Part shown: one piece after another, positions 15,027-23,862 of the stretch
Position numbering within the stretch: the first letter of the stretch is position 1
Layout: each line of letters starts with the position of its first letter
NCBI RefSeq assembly: GCF_019749375.1
Contig: NZ_JACWFE010000023.1
Location: forward strand, 62,001 to 126,000
Length of the DNA: 64,000 nucleotides
DNA from: Bacillus sp. S/N-304-OC-R1
GTDB lineage: Bacteria; Bacillota; Bacilli; Bacillales; Cytobacillaceae
Direction of reading: 5' to 3'
The notes under the pieces: generated by a model
Database searches by the model: none
Told to the model about the DNA's origin: nothing
Seen by the model: only the letters and a program-made list of their open reading frames with translations
Made by a program: the position numbers and the translations under genes

Positions 15027-15989
15027 TTAAAAATTCACATCCACATCGCCATCTTTGGCCTTAATTATGAGATGATTGCTTGAATTCACATTATGGGCAG
15101 CCTTTTTCTCATACTCATTTTGGTTGACCGTTATATCTCCAAAATTACTTTCAATATTATAGTTTATTTCAGATTCTTTATTTAGCAGTTGAACCTCAAT
15201 ATCCCCAAAATTTGAATGAATCTCTGAGCTGCCTAAAAGTAAACCATGAAATTGAAGATCGCCATCATTACTTTTTATGGAAAGTCCTTCACTTGTAAAG
15301 TTTCGGAAAGTCATATCGCCAAACTGATTATTAATGAGGGTTGAATTTGCATCAATAGTATCTAAAATGACATCTCCATCCTTCGTATCAATAGATAGTT
15401 CCTTAGCTGATACATCATTTCCTGTAATATCGCCAAATTGAGAAACAATCGTGAGCTCATTCGTTTTAACCTTATTGAAAGTGATATCACCATCGTTTGA
15501 ATCGATACTGATCTTTTCACTAGAGATTTCGTCCATATCAATATCGCCAAATTTATTATTTAGCGTTATGTTTTCGAATGGAACATCCTTTGGTACATAG
15601 ATTCTGATAACCGTATGCGGAAGGCTTGTAAGTGTTAAATTAACGAAAAACTTTGCTTTATCCTTCTGCTCTACTTCTTCAATAGAAAGTTCATGATTAT
15701 CAACCTTATGTTTAATTTCCATGTCCTTTGGCCGCTTGATTTGCAATTTATATTCATTAGAAGGGATAATTTCAATATCTATATCATTAAGATTTGTATC
15801 GATCTTTGTAAAAGCAGTTAAAGAAAACTCTTCAGAAATAGTATCCTCGGAACTTAGTACCTTAAAGCCATCCTTCGTATTTGTAATAGCAAACTTTGCA
15901 CCTGAAGCGACGCCAATCGTTGCCAGAACGATTCCAATGACGATCATACAGCTTGCAATCATTGTCAGCATTTTTGCATGCTTCTTCAA
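15027..15989 (-). CDS. DUF4097 family envelope protein
   Basis: The 320-residue protein has an N-terminal membrane segment (about 8-30), then a beta-helix-like region with recurring GDI/GDV turns (FGDIDMDE, DGDITFNK, FGDITGND, DGDVILDT, FGDMTFRN and so on), typical of the DUF4097 family (LiaG/YvlB-like). Such proteins are surface-exposed and often belong to cell-envelope stress operons. The start is TTG at 15989, directly abutting the TAA of the HAAS gene, with GGAGG about 8 bases upstream. It is the last gene of a PadR-HAAS-DUF4097 operon. Confidence 0.85.
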   Translation of the reverse strand: MKKHAKMLTMIASCMIVIGIVLATIGVASGAKFAITNTKDGFKVLSSEDTISEEFSLTAFTKIDTNLNDIDIEIIPSNEYKLQIKRPKDMEIKHKVDNHELSIEEVEQKDKAKFFVNLTLTSLPHTVIRIYVPKDVPFENITLNNKFGDIDMDEISSEKISIDSNDGDITFNKVKTNELTIVSQFGDITGNDVSAKELSIDTKDGDVILDTIDANSTLINNQFGDMTFRNFTSEGLSIKSNDGDLQFHGLLLGSSEIHSNFGDIEVQLLNKESEINYNIESNFGDITVNQNEYEKKAAHNVNSSNHLIIKAKDGDVDVNF

Positions 15990-16589
15990 TTAGATCGCCT
16001 CCTTACGTCTTTTAATCATCTTGTCAAAAAGTTTTTTGATCCATTTTGCCAAAGCAGCACTCGTACTTTTCGTTACCGATACAAGCGGCGAGAATAGTAG
16101 AATGCCAATTCCTGAGACAATCAGACCGCTCCCAATAAAGAAAAGAGCTGTTGGCCAATGCTGAGCAAATACCGAAAGCCCGCCTATAATACTGACAATA
16201 CCCGAAAGGCTTAAAGCCAGCACGAGTATAAAAAATGTTAGGATAAAGGATCCGCAAAGAATAACTAAAGAAAAAATTAAAGCAACCACTGCAATCAGTA
16301 ATGGCAAAGCAATCGGCGAAGCAAGAATCGCAAGGATAATAAACCAAATCGCAGATATCCCCTTTTTGGTGGATTCATCGCCATTCTCTAAACCCTTTAC
16401 TGCAAAATCAGCTAATATTTGAGAGGTCACATGAGATGGGGATCCTAATTTTTTTATCACAAGCTGAATATTTTCCTCTCCCGCTTCATCAAAATACTCA
16501 TTGTAATAATCTAATGCGGCTTCTCTTTCATCCTCCGGCAGTTTTTTTAATTTCCGATTCAACGCCTTTAAATACGTCTCTTTATTCAC
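15990..16589 (-). CDS. HAAS/DUF1700 domain membrane protein
   Basis: This 199-residue protein starts with a HAAS-type domain (about 1-60: YLKALNRKLKKLPEDEREAALDYYNEYFDEAGEEN in character), then several hydrophobic helices between about 75 and 175 rich in Ile/Leu, and a basic tail. HAAS/DUF1700 proteins are almost always encoded with PadR repressors and are thought to be membrane partners in envelope stress responses. Its start overlaps the PadR gene by 8 bp. It is co-transcribed with the DUF4097 gene. Confidence 0.85.
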   Translation of the reverse strand: MNKETYLKALNRKLKKLPEDEREAALDYYNEYFDEAGEENIQLVIKKLGSPSHVTSQILADFAVKGLENGDESTKKGISAIWFIILAILASPIALPLLIAVVALIFSLVILCGSFILTFFILVLALSLSGIVSIIGGLSVFAQHWPTALFFIGSGLIVSGIGILLFSPLVSVTKSTSAALAKWIKKLFDKMIKRRKEAI

Positions 16590-16902
16590 TGTTCAATCCC
16601 CCTAGTAAAACCGTATCAATTTTTTGTTTATAAACCATCCAATCCTCTAATAACTCATTATATTTAGCCCGGCCGCTTTCTGTAATTCGATAATATCTCC
16701 GGTTTCTCCCCTGGAATGGCTGATCATAAGTCGTTAAATACTCAGCCTTCTGCAATCTGCGCAGTACCGGATAGAGCGTGGATTCTGAAATATCCATTAC
16801 CTCCCGAACCTCCTGAGTTAGTGAATAGCCATATGCGTCTTCTTTAGCTAATATGGCAAGCACACAGGCATCAAGCAGCGCGGATCCAAGTTGGAATGAC
16901 AT
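16582..16902 (-). CDS. PadR family transcriptional regulator
   Basis: This is a 106-residue winged-helix protein: LLDACVLAILAKEDAYGYSLTQEV, then the recognition region SESTLYPVLRRLQKAEYL and the wing RNRRYYRITESG. It has the short C-terminal helix of PadR subfamily 2. It heads an operon with HAAS and DUF4097 genes and sits next to two palindromes that are probably its own operators. The ligand or signal is unknown; a second PadR-HAAS pair occurs at 45.8-47.1 kb. Confidence 0.92.
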   Translation of the reverse strand: MSFQLGSALLDACVLAILAKEDAYGYSLTQEVREVMDISESTLYPVLRRLQKAEYLTTYDQPFQGRNRRYYRITESGRAKYNELLEDWMVYKQKIDTVLLGGLNSE

Positions 16903-16936
16903 AAATGCACCTCCAATTGTATATTATATTTTAGCC

Positions 16937-16991
16937 TATATTATACGGCATATAATATTAGTGTTAGCTATATTATATGGCGTATAATATA
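16937..16991. promoter_or_regulatory. Tandem palindromic operators for PadR
   Basis: Two near-identical AT palindromes, TATATTATAC..GCATATAATATT at 16937-16959 and TATATTATAT..CGTATAATATA at 16969-16991, have centres 32 bp apart, about three helical turns. A partial third copy (GTATATTATATT) lies at about 16919-16930. They lie between the PadR gene and the divergent DUF421 gene and could control both. Confidence 0.65.
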
Positions 16992-17083
16992 GTGTGTCAA
17001 CAAACATTAAATTTTATCGGGATTGATATTAAGTTTGTTGGGAACAATGAACATGTAAAAATAGCTTAAAAGGATGAAAAAAA

Positions 17084-17794
17084 TTGGATCTTGTTCTCAT
17101 TGTTATCCTTCGAACTTTCGTTTCTTTCTTGATATTACTGATTGCCTCGGTATGGATTGGAAAACATATTAATTCACATATTAACCATTATAATTTTGCA
17201 CTCTCTGTTACGATTGGTTCCTTTATTGCCAACATGGGGTTTGATACATATTTAAAGTTTATTCCAATGACAGCCGCCTTTCTTTCACTTATTGCTGTCT
17301 ACTATTTCGTATTGGTCATTACTTCAAAGAATAGGCGATTAAGAAAGTGGCTATCAGGTCAACCGACCGTCATTATTGAAAATGGGAAAATTCTTGATCA
17401 AAATATGAAGAAAGTTAAATATAATTTAGATGATCTGAATCAGCAGCTACGTGAAAAGGAAATCTTTGATCTCAATGAAGTAGAATTTGCCGTTTTAGAA
17501 GTAAGCGGCAAAATGTCTGTTATGAAGAAAACAAGGTATCAAAATGCAATGAAACAAGATATAAACCCGATAATTCAAAATAAAACAGTAAACCTTCCAA
17601 GAGAGCTGATAATGGATGGAAAAGTAATTGGGAAAAACTTTACCACTCAATACACAGACGAATGGCTCCATCATGAAATAAAAAAAAGACATCTTCAAGT
17701 ACAAGATATCCAATATGCAGTCATCTCCTCCAACGGAGCTCTCTTTATTGATTTATTTGACGATCATCTTGTTTCGCCTTCTGATATAGAGTAG
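17084..17794 (+). CDS. DUF421 family membrane protein (YetF/YdfR type)
   Basis: The protein has 236 residues, with three N-terminal membrane helices (about 3-25, 35-55 and 60-80) and a cytoplasmic DUF421 domain containing PTVIIENGKILDQNMKKVKYNLDDL and FDLNEVEFAVLE. The start is TTG at 17084 with AAAGGATG 7 bases before. YetF-type proteins occur in multiple copies in Bacillus, often sporulation-linked; their molecular role is unknown. A second DUF421 gene lies 79 bp downstream in the same direction, probably in one transcript. Confidence 0.88.
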   Translation: MDLVLIVILRTFVSFLILLIASVWIGKHINSHINHYNFALSVTIGSFIANMGFDTYLKFIPMTAAFLSLIAVYYFVLVITSKNRRLRKWLSGQPTVIIENGKILDQNMKKVKYNLDDLNQQLREKEIFDLNEVEFAVLEVSGKMSVMKKTRYQNAMKQDINPIIQNKTVNLPRELIMDGKVIGKNFTTQYTDEWLHHEIKKRHLQVQDIQYAVISSNGALFIDLFDDHLVSPSDIE

Positions 17795-17873
17795 CTGCAG
17801 AATGAAAAGGTATTTTTTCTAAGCATTAACAAAAAGGATTAAAAGCAGATGGAAACCAATAAGGAGAGCGTAT

Positions 17874-18467
17874 ATGGATATAAACTTGATATGGCAAACC
17901 ATAGTCATTTTTGCATTAGGAACTTTCATTTTGCGAATTGGCGGAAGAAGATCCATTTCTCAAATGACCATTCCTCAAACTGTCATTATGATTGCAATTG
18001 GGACTTTGCTCATTCAGCCAGTAACAGGAAAAGGATTCTGGACAACCTTTGTCGTTGGGGGCATACTGGTTCTTTGCTTAATTTTCACAGAGTACATCCA
18101 ATTAAAATTCGATGGAGCCGAGACAGCCATCTCAGGGAAAGCTGTCCTCGTTATTGAAAACGGCACAATAAATGAGAAAAACTTACAGAAGCTGAGACTG
18201 CCTGTTGATAAATTAGAGGCACGTCTTCGTCAAACCGGTATTACAGCAATCACTGATGTAGAGTTAGCTACCGTTGAATCAAGCGGAGAATTAGGATATG
18301 CATTGAAGAGAGAAAAACAGCCCGCCACAAAGGAAGATATTCAAATGCTAATACAATTGATTCAAACCGGGAATCTCTCAAGCAATATAGACAAATCCCC
18401 AAAACATAATATTTTTAATGAAATCATTAATACAGATGAGTCTCATCCGCCAGATTATTTACAATAA
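17874..18467 (+). CDS. DUF421 family membrane protein, shorter paralog
   Basis: This 197-residue protein has the same plan: membrane helices at about 5-25, 37-53 and 58-75, with GGRRSISQMTIPQTVIM between the first two, then a DUF421 domain with AVLVIENGTINEKNLQKLRL and TDVELATVESSGELGYAL. The ATG at 17874 has AAGGAGAG about 7 bases upstream. It ends in a tail of charged residues. It differs from its neighbour mainly in the shorter C-terminal part. Confidence 0.88.
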   Translation: MDINLIWQTIVIFALGTFILRIGGRRSISQMTIPQTVIMIAIGTLLIQPVTGKGFWTTFVVGGILVLCLIFTEYIQLKFDGAETAISGKAVLVIENGTINEKNLQKLRLPVDKLEARLRQTGITAITDVELATVESSGELGYALKREKQPATKEDIQMLIQLIQTGNLSSNIDKSPKHNIFNEIINTDESHPPDYLQ

Positions 18468-18481
18468 AAAGACAGTATCAT

Positions 18482-18520
18482 ACAAGAGCAAATCAAAAAT
18501 GATTGGCTCTTGTTTCTTTT
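18482..18520 (+). terminator. Terminator after the DUF421 pair
   Basis: ACAAGAGC(C)AAATC pairs with GATT-GGCTCTTGT and is followed by TTTCTTTTT on the plus strand. Confidence 0.8.
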
Positions 18521-18593
18521 TATCATATACTTTCCCATCGAGAAAAAATAGATTATACTGAACTAACTACCTAATCAAAAGGAGGATTTTCCC

Positions 18594-18791
18594 ATGACAG
18601 AAAATCAGCAGCCGGAAGCACCTAAAAAGAAAATTAGCTTGCAGGAAGCAATGAAGCAGCAGCTTGAAAAGAAAAAGAGCCAGGCAGCAGGAGCAGGTAA
18701 AGGAATAATGAATGGCGACCAAGCAACGAAAAAGCTAAAAAGCCAGCAAACAAAGAAAACGAGTAATACCCGCAGAAAAATGGGCGTCTAG
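18594..18791 (+). CDS. Small lysine- and glutamine-rich protein of unknown function
   Basis: This 65-residue protein is very hydrophilic. It has an acidic/Gln N-terminus, then KKKISLQEAMKQQLEKKK (probably helical) and a basic tail ending NTRRKMGV. A perfect AAGGAGGA ribosome binding site lies 7-8 bases before the ATG, and a terminator follows, so it is a real single-gene unit. I do not recognise the family; similar small basic proteins are common in Bacillaceae. Nucleic acid binding is conceivable from the charge but is only a guess. Confidence 0.75.
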   Translation: MTENQQPEAPKKKISLQEAMKQQLEKKKSQAAGAGKGIMNGDQATKKLKSQQTKKTSNTRRKMGV

Positions 18792-18821
18792 GAGCCAACA
18801 AAACCTAAAAACAAGGAAAGA

Positions 18822-18851
18822 AGCATTCAAGGGGACCCTGAATGCTTTTCA
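18822..18851. terminator. Bidirectional terminator between convergent genes
   Basis: AGCATTCA..GGG pairs with CCC..TGAATGCT, with TTTTC on the plus side and TTTCTTT on the minus side. It serves the small basic protein gene and the VOC gene. Confidence 0.75.
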
Positions 18852-18854
18852 TTT

Positions 18855-19211
18855 TTACCTGCTTATTTCAATTAATTCAATGACCTCTTGGTTTGGCCCT
18901 TCAAAGAAAACAGTGGTCCAGCCATTGTCTAATTCCAGCGGTCCTTCTGAAGGAAGGTAACCATACTTCTCTAATTTTTCGATCCAGTCCCCCACACCCT
19001 TAACCTGCCATGAAAGATGAATAGAACTAAAACGTTGAAATTCTTCTTCCGGTTCGATTAATTCAATTCTAACGTCTCCCTTTTTGAGAAACATTATTTT
19101 TTCCCCTGGCAGTGTTAAACATTGTTCTGCTTTGAATTCAAAGATATCCTCATAGAATGAGATGGCTTCATCTATATTTTGTACTAAAATGCCTGCATGA
19201 TGCCACTTCAT
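18855..19211 (-). CDS. VOC (glyoxalase-like) family protein
   Basis: The protein has 118 residues with paired beta-alpha-beta-beta-beta modules: WHHAGILVQNIDEAISFYEDIF at the start and IHLSWQVKGVGDWIEKLEKYG then PNQEVIELIE in the second half. Two possible metal ligands are visible, His4 and Glu113. The substrate is unknown. Its start overlaps the QueA-like gene by 4 bp, so it is the last gene of a three-gene operon (SDR, QueA-like, VOC). Confidence 0.85.
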   Translation of the reverse strand: MKWHHAGILVQNIDEAISFYEDIFEFKAEQCLTLPGEKIMFLKKGDVRIELIEPEEEFQRFSSIHLSWQVKGVGDWIEKLEKYGYLPSEGPLELDNGWTTVFFEGPNQEVIELIEISR

Positions 19212-20242
19212 TGTTTTTTTCCCATCGGCAGAATTATATTCATATCGCCGAACTCATGCCATAAATATCCGCTTGCTAATGCCTCATTGTATGCCTTCAT
19301 TAATAGCGGTTCTTCGATAAAGGCTGTTAGCATATCTAAATGACTCGCTTCCGGCTCATGAAATCCTGTGATCAATCCATCAACTGATTTAAGCTTGTAA
19401 CCTTTTCGAATATAAAGATTCGTAAACCCTGCCTTTGCTTCCACTATCCCTTCCTCATTAACAGCTGTTTCGAGTGCCCGAACAACAGTTGTTCCTACAG
19501 CTATAACGCGACCTCCATTCGTTCTTGTCCGGATAACTGCTTCTGCCGTTTCCTTAGGTATACAATACTCTTCTATATGATTACTTGGATTTGGCCAACG
19601 GTCATTTCCGTAGTAGCTTAATCCTGTATGAAGCTGAAGGAAAGCAATGTTCACACCCTTTTCTTTCAGCTTATTTAACAGCTTCCATGTAAAGGCTCTG
19701 CCGGCAGAAGGCATTTCAACAGATCCCGGAGCTGAAGCATACACAGTCTGGTACATCTCAATAGGCCAAGGTGTTACTATATATTCATAGTGAAGTGGCT
19801 CTCCATATTGATAGAATACTTCGTATAACTCAATACCACTCTTGGAAAAAGCAAGATTGACTAATGGCGCCTCCGCTCCTAATCCTGTTATTGTAGCTGT
19901 TAAACCTTCAGGCAATGTAATCTTTTCCCCAACTTTACATAGCCCTTCCGCAATTAGAGCTTCCCACTCATGATCGGATATTTTCCGAGATAATCTGATT
20001 TCAATCGTTTGCTTTCCCCGTTTCCCTTTTAATACCGCCGGGATAGTGCGGCTATTGTTTAAAACTAGCAAGTCTCCTGCTCGAAGAAAGGAATCGAGAT
20101 CGTAAAAGAATTGATGGTGGCTCTCTCCGGTTATTGAATCTAGCGTCATTAAACGGACTCCGTCTCGCTGAATTCCTCTGAATTCAGCTGGAGCATTCGC
20201 ATTTAAATCATCATGAACCTTGAAAGGACGTGCTGCAAGCAT
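19208..20242 (-). CDS. QueA-like S-adenosylmethionine:tRNA ribosyltransferase-isomerase paralog
   Basis: The protein has 344 residues, the usual QueA length. QueA motifs are traceable: DLLVLNNSRTIPAVLKGKRG, SAGRAFTWKLLNKLKEKGV, GGRVIAVGTTVVRALETA and GYKLKSVDGLITGFHEPEA. Several positions are changed: the HxGLGTFRPV loop is HTGLSYYGNDRW, and the TNFHLPKSTLLM motif is TGFHEPEASHLDM. True queA normally lies with ruvB and tgt; this copy is in an operon with an SDR and a VOC gene. I infer a specialised paralog that may alkylate a different substrate or tRNA base. Confidence 0.8.
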   Translation of the reverse strand: MLAARPFKVHDDLNANAPAEFRGIQRDGVRLMTLDSITGESHHQFFYDLDSFLRAGDLLVLNNSRTIPAVLKGKRGKQTIEIRLSRKISDHEWEALIAEGLCKVGEKITLPEGLTATITGLGAEAPLVNLAFSKSGIELYEVFYQYGEPLHYEYIVTPWPIEMYQTVYASAPGSVEMPSAGRAFTWKLLNKLKEKGVNIAFLQLHTGLSYYGNDRWPNPSNHIEEYCIPKETAEAVIRTRTNGGRVIAVGTTVVRALETAVNEEGIVEAKAGFTNLYIRKGYKLKSVDGLITGFHEPEASHLDMLTAFIEEPLLMKAYNEALASGYLWHEFGDMNIILPMGKKQ

Positions 20243-20973
20243 TATAATTCCTCCCTTAATTCCTGAAAAATAGACTGAGCCTCAAATCTTTTTCCGTTCA
20301 CTTCCAATGATTCATTTAATGCAAGGTATACAAATACATTGGCTACTTCATGCGGGTCAGCAAGCTCGTAATCACAATCCGGCACTGCAATGGCATGCAT
20401 CTCTGTATCCATTTCACCAGGGTCAACCATTGCGATGCTAACACCTGTATCCTGTAGTTCATCACCCCATGTTTGCGTTAAGCCTTCCACTGCAAATTTG
20501 GAAATCCCGTAGGCACCCCATTCCGCATATCCTGTTTTTCCTGCTTCTGACGTTACGTTAAGGATCCTCCCTGAATTTCTGATTAACATGCCGGGCAGTA
20601 CACGCTTTGTGACAAGAAATGGGTTCATAACATTAGCAAAAAGCACTTCTTTAAATTCATGATCCGGATAATCAGCCAACAACGCCGGACCCGGTCCAAA
20701 AATGGAGGCGTTATTGATTAGAATATCTACTCCTCCAAAGGCTTCCTCGACGATCGATACGAACCGATTAATATCCTTAACATTCGTTGTATCTGCACTC
20801 ACAGCAACAACCTCTGCACCTAGTTCTCTTACTTCCTGTTCTACTTTTCGAAGTCCTTCTTCGCCTCTCGCGCATAGAGCAAGACGAACTCCCTGTTTAG
20901 CAAATGCTAATGTCAATGCTCTTCCTAAACCTTTAGACGCTCCTGTTATCATTACAACTGTATTTTTGTTCAT
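20242..20973 (-). CDS. SDR family NAD(P)-dependent oxidoreductase
   Basis: The protein has 243 residues with a classical short-chain dehydrogenase fold: TGASKGLG at 10-17 binds the cofactor, LINNASIFG gives the NNA motif, a Ser lies in LNVTSEAGK, and YGISK provides the catalytic Tyr-x-x-x-Lys. The C-terminal half has the VDPGEMDTEM segment. It is first in the SDR-QueA-like-VOC operon and its stop overlaps the QueA-like start by one base. The substrate is unknown. Confidence 0.9.
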   Translation of the reverse strand: MNKNTVVMITGASKGLGRALTLAFAKQGVRLALCARGEEGLRKVEQEVRELGAEVVAVSADTTNVKDINRFVSIVEEAFGGVDILINNASIFGPGPALLADYPDHEFKEVLFANVMNPFLVTKRVLPGMLIRNSGRILNVTSEAGKTGYAEWGAYGISKFAVEGLTQTWGDELQDTGVSIAMVDPGEMDTEMHAIAVPDCDYELADPHEVANVFVYLALNESLEVNGKRFEAQSIFQELREEL

Positions 20974-21105
20974 ATGAATCTCTCGCTTTCTTTTTGTTAT
21001 CTTGCTTTTATTTTAGAAAAAGAAAGCGCTGGCGGCATCGGAAGGTTGGATGAAGACTTTTACAGAAATGGATTGAGAGAAATCTACGACTTTTGGATGA
21101 GTCAA

Positions 21106-21149
21106 ACAAAAACCCCCTTGGCAGACTTTTAAAAATCCACTCAAGGGGG
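21106..21149 (-). terminator. Terminator after the CorC-type gene
   Basis: On the minus strand CCCCCTTG pairs with CAAGGGGG around a long loop and is followed by TTTTTGTTTG. Confidence 0.8.
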
Positions 21150-21155
21150 CGTAAC

Positions 21156-22469
21156 CTAACTTTTTACTAAGCTTTTCGTTTTGACAACTTCTAAATAATG
21201 CAGCTGATGTCCGTCTGTCTCAATCACTCTAAATGTGTATCCTTCTGCCTCGATTTCAGTTCCTACCTCTGGGTCCATGTTTTGTGTCAGGAACCAGCCG
21301 CCAATCGTATCCACATCTTCATGAGATAAATCGGTTCCTAATAATTGATTAACATCTTCAACAAGCAGCTTAGAGTCGAGTATATAATGACCTTCATTTA
21401 ATTTTCTAATCTCTGGAACTTCATCTTCATCAAATTCATCTCGAATTTCGCCTACAATTTCTTCAATAATATCCTCAACTGTTACTAAGCCTGAAGTGCC
21501 TCCGTATTCGTCCATCAAAATAGCGATATGTGTCCGTTTCTGCTGCATTTTTACAAGTAAATCATGTACAGGGATTGTTTCAATGACGTGAATAACTGGA
21601 TTAATGAACTCCTCCAATTTCAATTCCTCATAACTGATTTTCCCTTGTAAACTAGCTGTCAGAAACTCTTTAACATTCATAAATCCACGGATTGTATCCT
21701 TATCTCCATCAATAACAGGGTATCTTGTGTAATTTTCTGTCTGGATGATATGCATGATTTCCTTAAAAGAATCGTTAATAGAAATTGTAACAATTTCTGT
21801 TCGAGGCACCATAATTTCCTTTGCGATTCTTTCATCGAATTCAAAAATATTATTCATATACTTTAATTCATTCTTATTAATCTCACCGCTTTTATAGCTT
21901 TCGGACAAAAGAATGCGAAGCTCTTCCTCGGAATGTGCCATTTCATGCTCCGAAGCGGGCTTCAAACCAAATAAGCCAGCAAGAAAACGGGATGAACCAT
22001 TTAAAAACCAAATGAATGGATACATGACTTTGTAAAACCAAATAATAGGCACAGCAGTAGCCAATGTTATGGCTTCTGCTTTTTGTATCGCTACAGTTTT
22101 GGGAGCAAGTTCACCAATGACAACATGCAGAAATGTTACAAGAGTAAACGCAAACCCGAATGATAATATATGGCTAAGTGATCCATTTAATTGAAAATAC
22201 GCAAATATTGGGTGCAATAGCCTTTCAATTGTCGGTTCACCAAGCCACCCTAATCCTAATGCAGTCACCGTGATCCCTAACTGGCAGGCTGATAAATATT
22301 CATCTAAATGAGAAACGACTTTTTTAGCTGCTGCTGCTCCTTTTCGGCCTTCTGCTATAAGCTGATCAATTCTAGAGACTCGAATTTTCACTATCGCAAA
22401 TTCTGTTGCTACGAAAAAAGCTGTTATGGCAATTAAAAGAGCAATTAATAATAGATTTAAAGTAATCAA
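21156..22469 (-). CDS. HlyC/CorC family transporter (CNNM/DUF21 with CBS pair)
   Basis: The protein has 437 residues. A DUF21/CNNM membrane domain (about 1-190, with ISACQ-type [21 protein letters not shown]) precedes a CBS pair (about 215-340: [57 protein letters not shown] in part) and a C-terminal CorC_HlyC domain. The family handles divalent cations, often Mg2+ efflux. The start is TTG at 22469. No ribosome binding site lies at the normal distance; instead a GTCTTAC/GTAAGAC hairpin separates GGGAGG from the start. Confidence 0.87.
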   Translation of the reverse strand: MITLNLLLIALLIAITAFFVATEFAIVKIRVSRIDQLIAEGRKGAAAAKKVVSHLDEYLSACQLGITVTALGLGWLGEPTIERLLHPIFAYFQLNGSLSHILSFGFAFTLVTFLHVVIGELAPKTVAIQKAEAITLATAVPIIWFYKVMYPFIWFLNGSSRFLAGLFGLKPASEHEMAHSEEELRILLSESYKSGEINKNELKYMNNIFEFDERIAKEIMVPRTEIVTISINDSFKEIMHIIQTENYTRYPVIDGDKDTIRGFMNVKEFLTASLQGKISYEELKLEEFINPVIHVIETIPVHDLLVKMQQKRTHIAILMDEYGGTSGLVTVEDIIEEIVGEIRDEFDEDEVPEIRKLNEGHYILDSKLLVEDVNQLLGTDLSHEDVDTIGGWFLTQNMDPEVGTEIEAEGYTFRVIETDGHQLHYLEVVKTKSLVKS

Positions 22470-22515
22470 TGAGTAGTCTTACATTGAAGTAAGACGTACA
22501 CCTCCCAAGGTTGTA
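22470..22515 (-). promoter_or_regulatory. Leader with hairpin and short overlapping frame before the CorC-type gene
   Basis: On the minus strand GGGAGGTG is followed by GTCTTAC-TTCAAT-GTAAGAC and then the TTG start. A short frame GTG TAC GTC...CAT TGA ends on the start codon itself. This could couple initiation to translation of an 11-codon leader, or the hairpin could bring the site close to the start. Only the sequence arrangement is seen. Confidence 0.35.
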
Positions 22516-22614
22516 TAAACTTCTTTTCTAGATTGATTTTCCTGTTAATAAGTAATTATATCTATCCATTATTCATTCGCCAATCATTTTGCATAGTTCC
22601 ACGAAAGGATGGAA

Positions 22615-22651
22615 GAAAGAAGGCTAGCTCAAAATATCCTTCAGCTAGCCT
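22615..22651 (-). terminator. Terminator after the AI-2E family gene
   Basis: AGGCTAGCT and AGCTAGCCT form a 9-bp stem with a 13-base loop, just downstream of the AI-2E family stop. The minus-strand tail is TCTTTCTTCC, so the U tract is weak. Confidence 0.65.
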
Positions 22652-22656
22652 AAATT

Positions 22657-23742
22657 TCAATTATTTAATTTAACAATACGTACAAAATTTAAAACGAGAA
22701 CCTTAACAATGGAATAAGCCGGTATTACAAATATAATCCCAATGATACCCATAAGATTTCCAGCTGATAAAATCAATACAATGATCGTTAATGGATGAAT
22801 GTTTAACGTTTTTCCCATAATATTAGGCGAAACGATATTCCCTTCTATTTGCTGAGCGACAAACATGACAATAGCTACATAGAGGGCCATGATTGGATCT
22901 TGAAATAAAGCGACAAAGAATGCAGGAACAACTGCAATATAAGGTCCTAGGAACGGAATGACGTTTGTGAACATTCCAAATACCGCTAATACAAGAGAAT
23001 AATTTAAGCCAATAATTAAATAACCTATGTATAACAGCACCCCAACTATAACACTGACAAGAATTTGCCCTTGAATATAAGTAGATATGGTTTTGTCAAT
23101 TTCATGTAAGATTTTCTTAACATGTTCTTTTTTGGATTGCGAAAAGAAGGAAACGACATTCGGTGCAAGTCGATGACCATCTTTAAGCATGTAAAATAAG
23201 ATAAAAGGAACAAGTACAAGGTAGAATAGCGTATTTATAAAACCGCCAATAATCCCAAATACCCCAAAAATTCCATTTGCGATATTTCCTGCATTGGAAT
23301 GAATTCGGGATTCTAATTCTGCATTAGCCTTTATCAATGCATCTTGAACAAAGTTTGGAAAGGTCGTCCAATTCTCCTGCACATATTTAATCGCATCCGT
23401 TGTCGCTGAAGCCATTGCAGGCAGATTAGCGACAAAGTGTTCTAACTGATCATTAATAACCGGTCCCACTAATTTTATGACTCCGAAAACAAATAAAACG
23501 ATGGCAGCGTAAGCAGCTAAAATCGCCAGCCATCTTGGCGCTTTTTTATTTTCCAGCCAAGCTACTAAAGGGCGGCATATGTAATATAATATGCCTGCTA
23601 CAACAAAAGGCAAAAATATCGTTTTAATTACGATAAGAAATGGAGTTAATAGAAACTGATTTTTACTTAATAGAAATACAATCAGTAAAAATAAGATAAT
23701 GGCCATCATATATCTAAACCATTTTTTATCAAACATCGTCAT
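22657..23742 (-). CDS. AI-2E family (UPF0118) membrane transporter
   Basis: The protein has 361 residues with about eight membrane helices: two or three at the N-terminus (15-75), an extracytoplasmic stretch about 85-145, then a helical bundle with PFLGPYIAVVPAFFVALF and the C-terminal GKTLNIHPLTIIVLILSAG motif diagnostic of the family. Members include permeases such as the B. subtilis YtvI/YdbI group and some Na+/H+ antiporters; the substrate cannot be read from sequence. AGGAAGTG precedes the ATG at 23742. It is a single-gene unit. Confidence 0.87.
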   Translation of the reverse strand: MTMFDKKWFRYMMAIILFLLIVFLLSKNQFLLTPFLIVIKTIFLPFVVAGILYYICRPLVAWLENKKAPRWLAILAAYAAIVLFVFGVIKLVGPVINDQLEHFVANLPAMASATTDAIKYVQENWTTFPNFVQDALIKANAELESRIHSNAGNIANGIFGVFGIIGGFINTLFYLVLVPFILFYMLKDGHRLAPNVVSFFSQSKKEHVKKILHEIDKTISTYIQGQILVSVIVGVLLYIGYLIIGLNYSLVLAVFGMFTNVIPFLGPYIAVVPAFFVALFQDPIMALYVAIVMFVAQQIEGNIVSPNIMGKTLNIHPLTIIVLILSAGNLMGIIGIIFVIPAYSIVKVLVLNFVRIVKLNN

Positions 23743-23832
23743 ACATTCTCACTTCCTACAGTTGGACAATTTTTTCTCTCTCTTGAATATTATAATTTAT
23801 TTATAGAAATTCCAAGAATAAGCCACAACAAA

Positions 23833-23850
23833 AAAGAGCCCACAGGCTCT
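23833..23850 (-). terminator. Terminator after the GNAT gene
   Basis: AGAGCC and GGCTCT form a 6-bp stem with a 4-base loop; on the minus strand it is followed by TTTTTTG. Confidence 0.75.
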
Positions 23851-23862
23851 AACTGTAACTGC

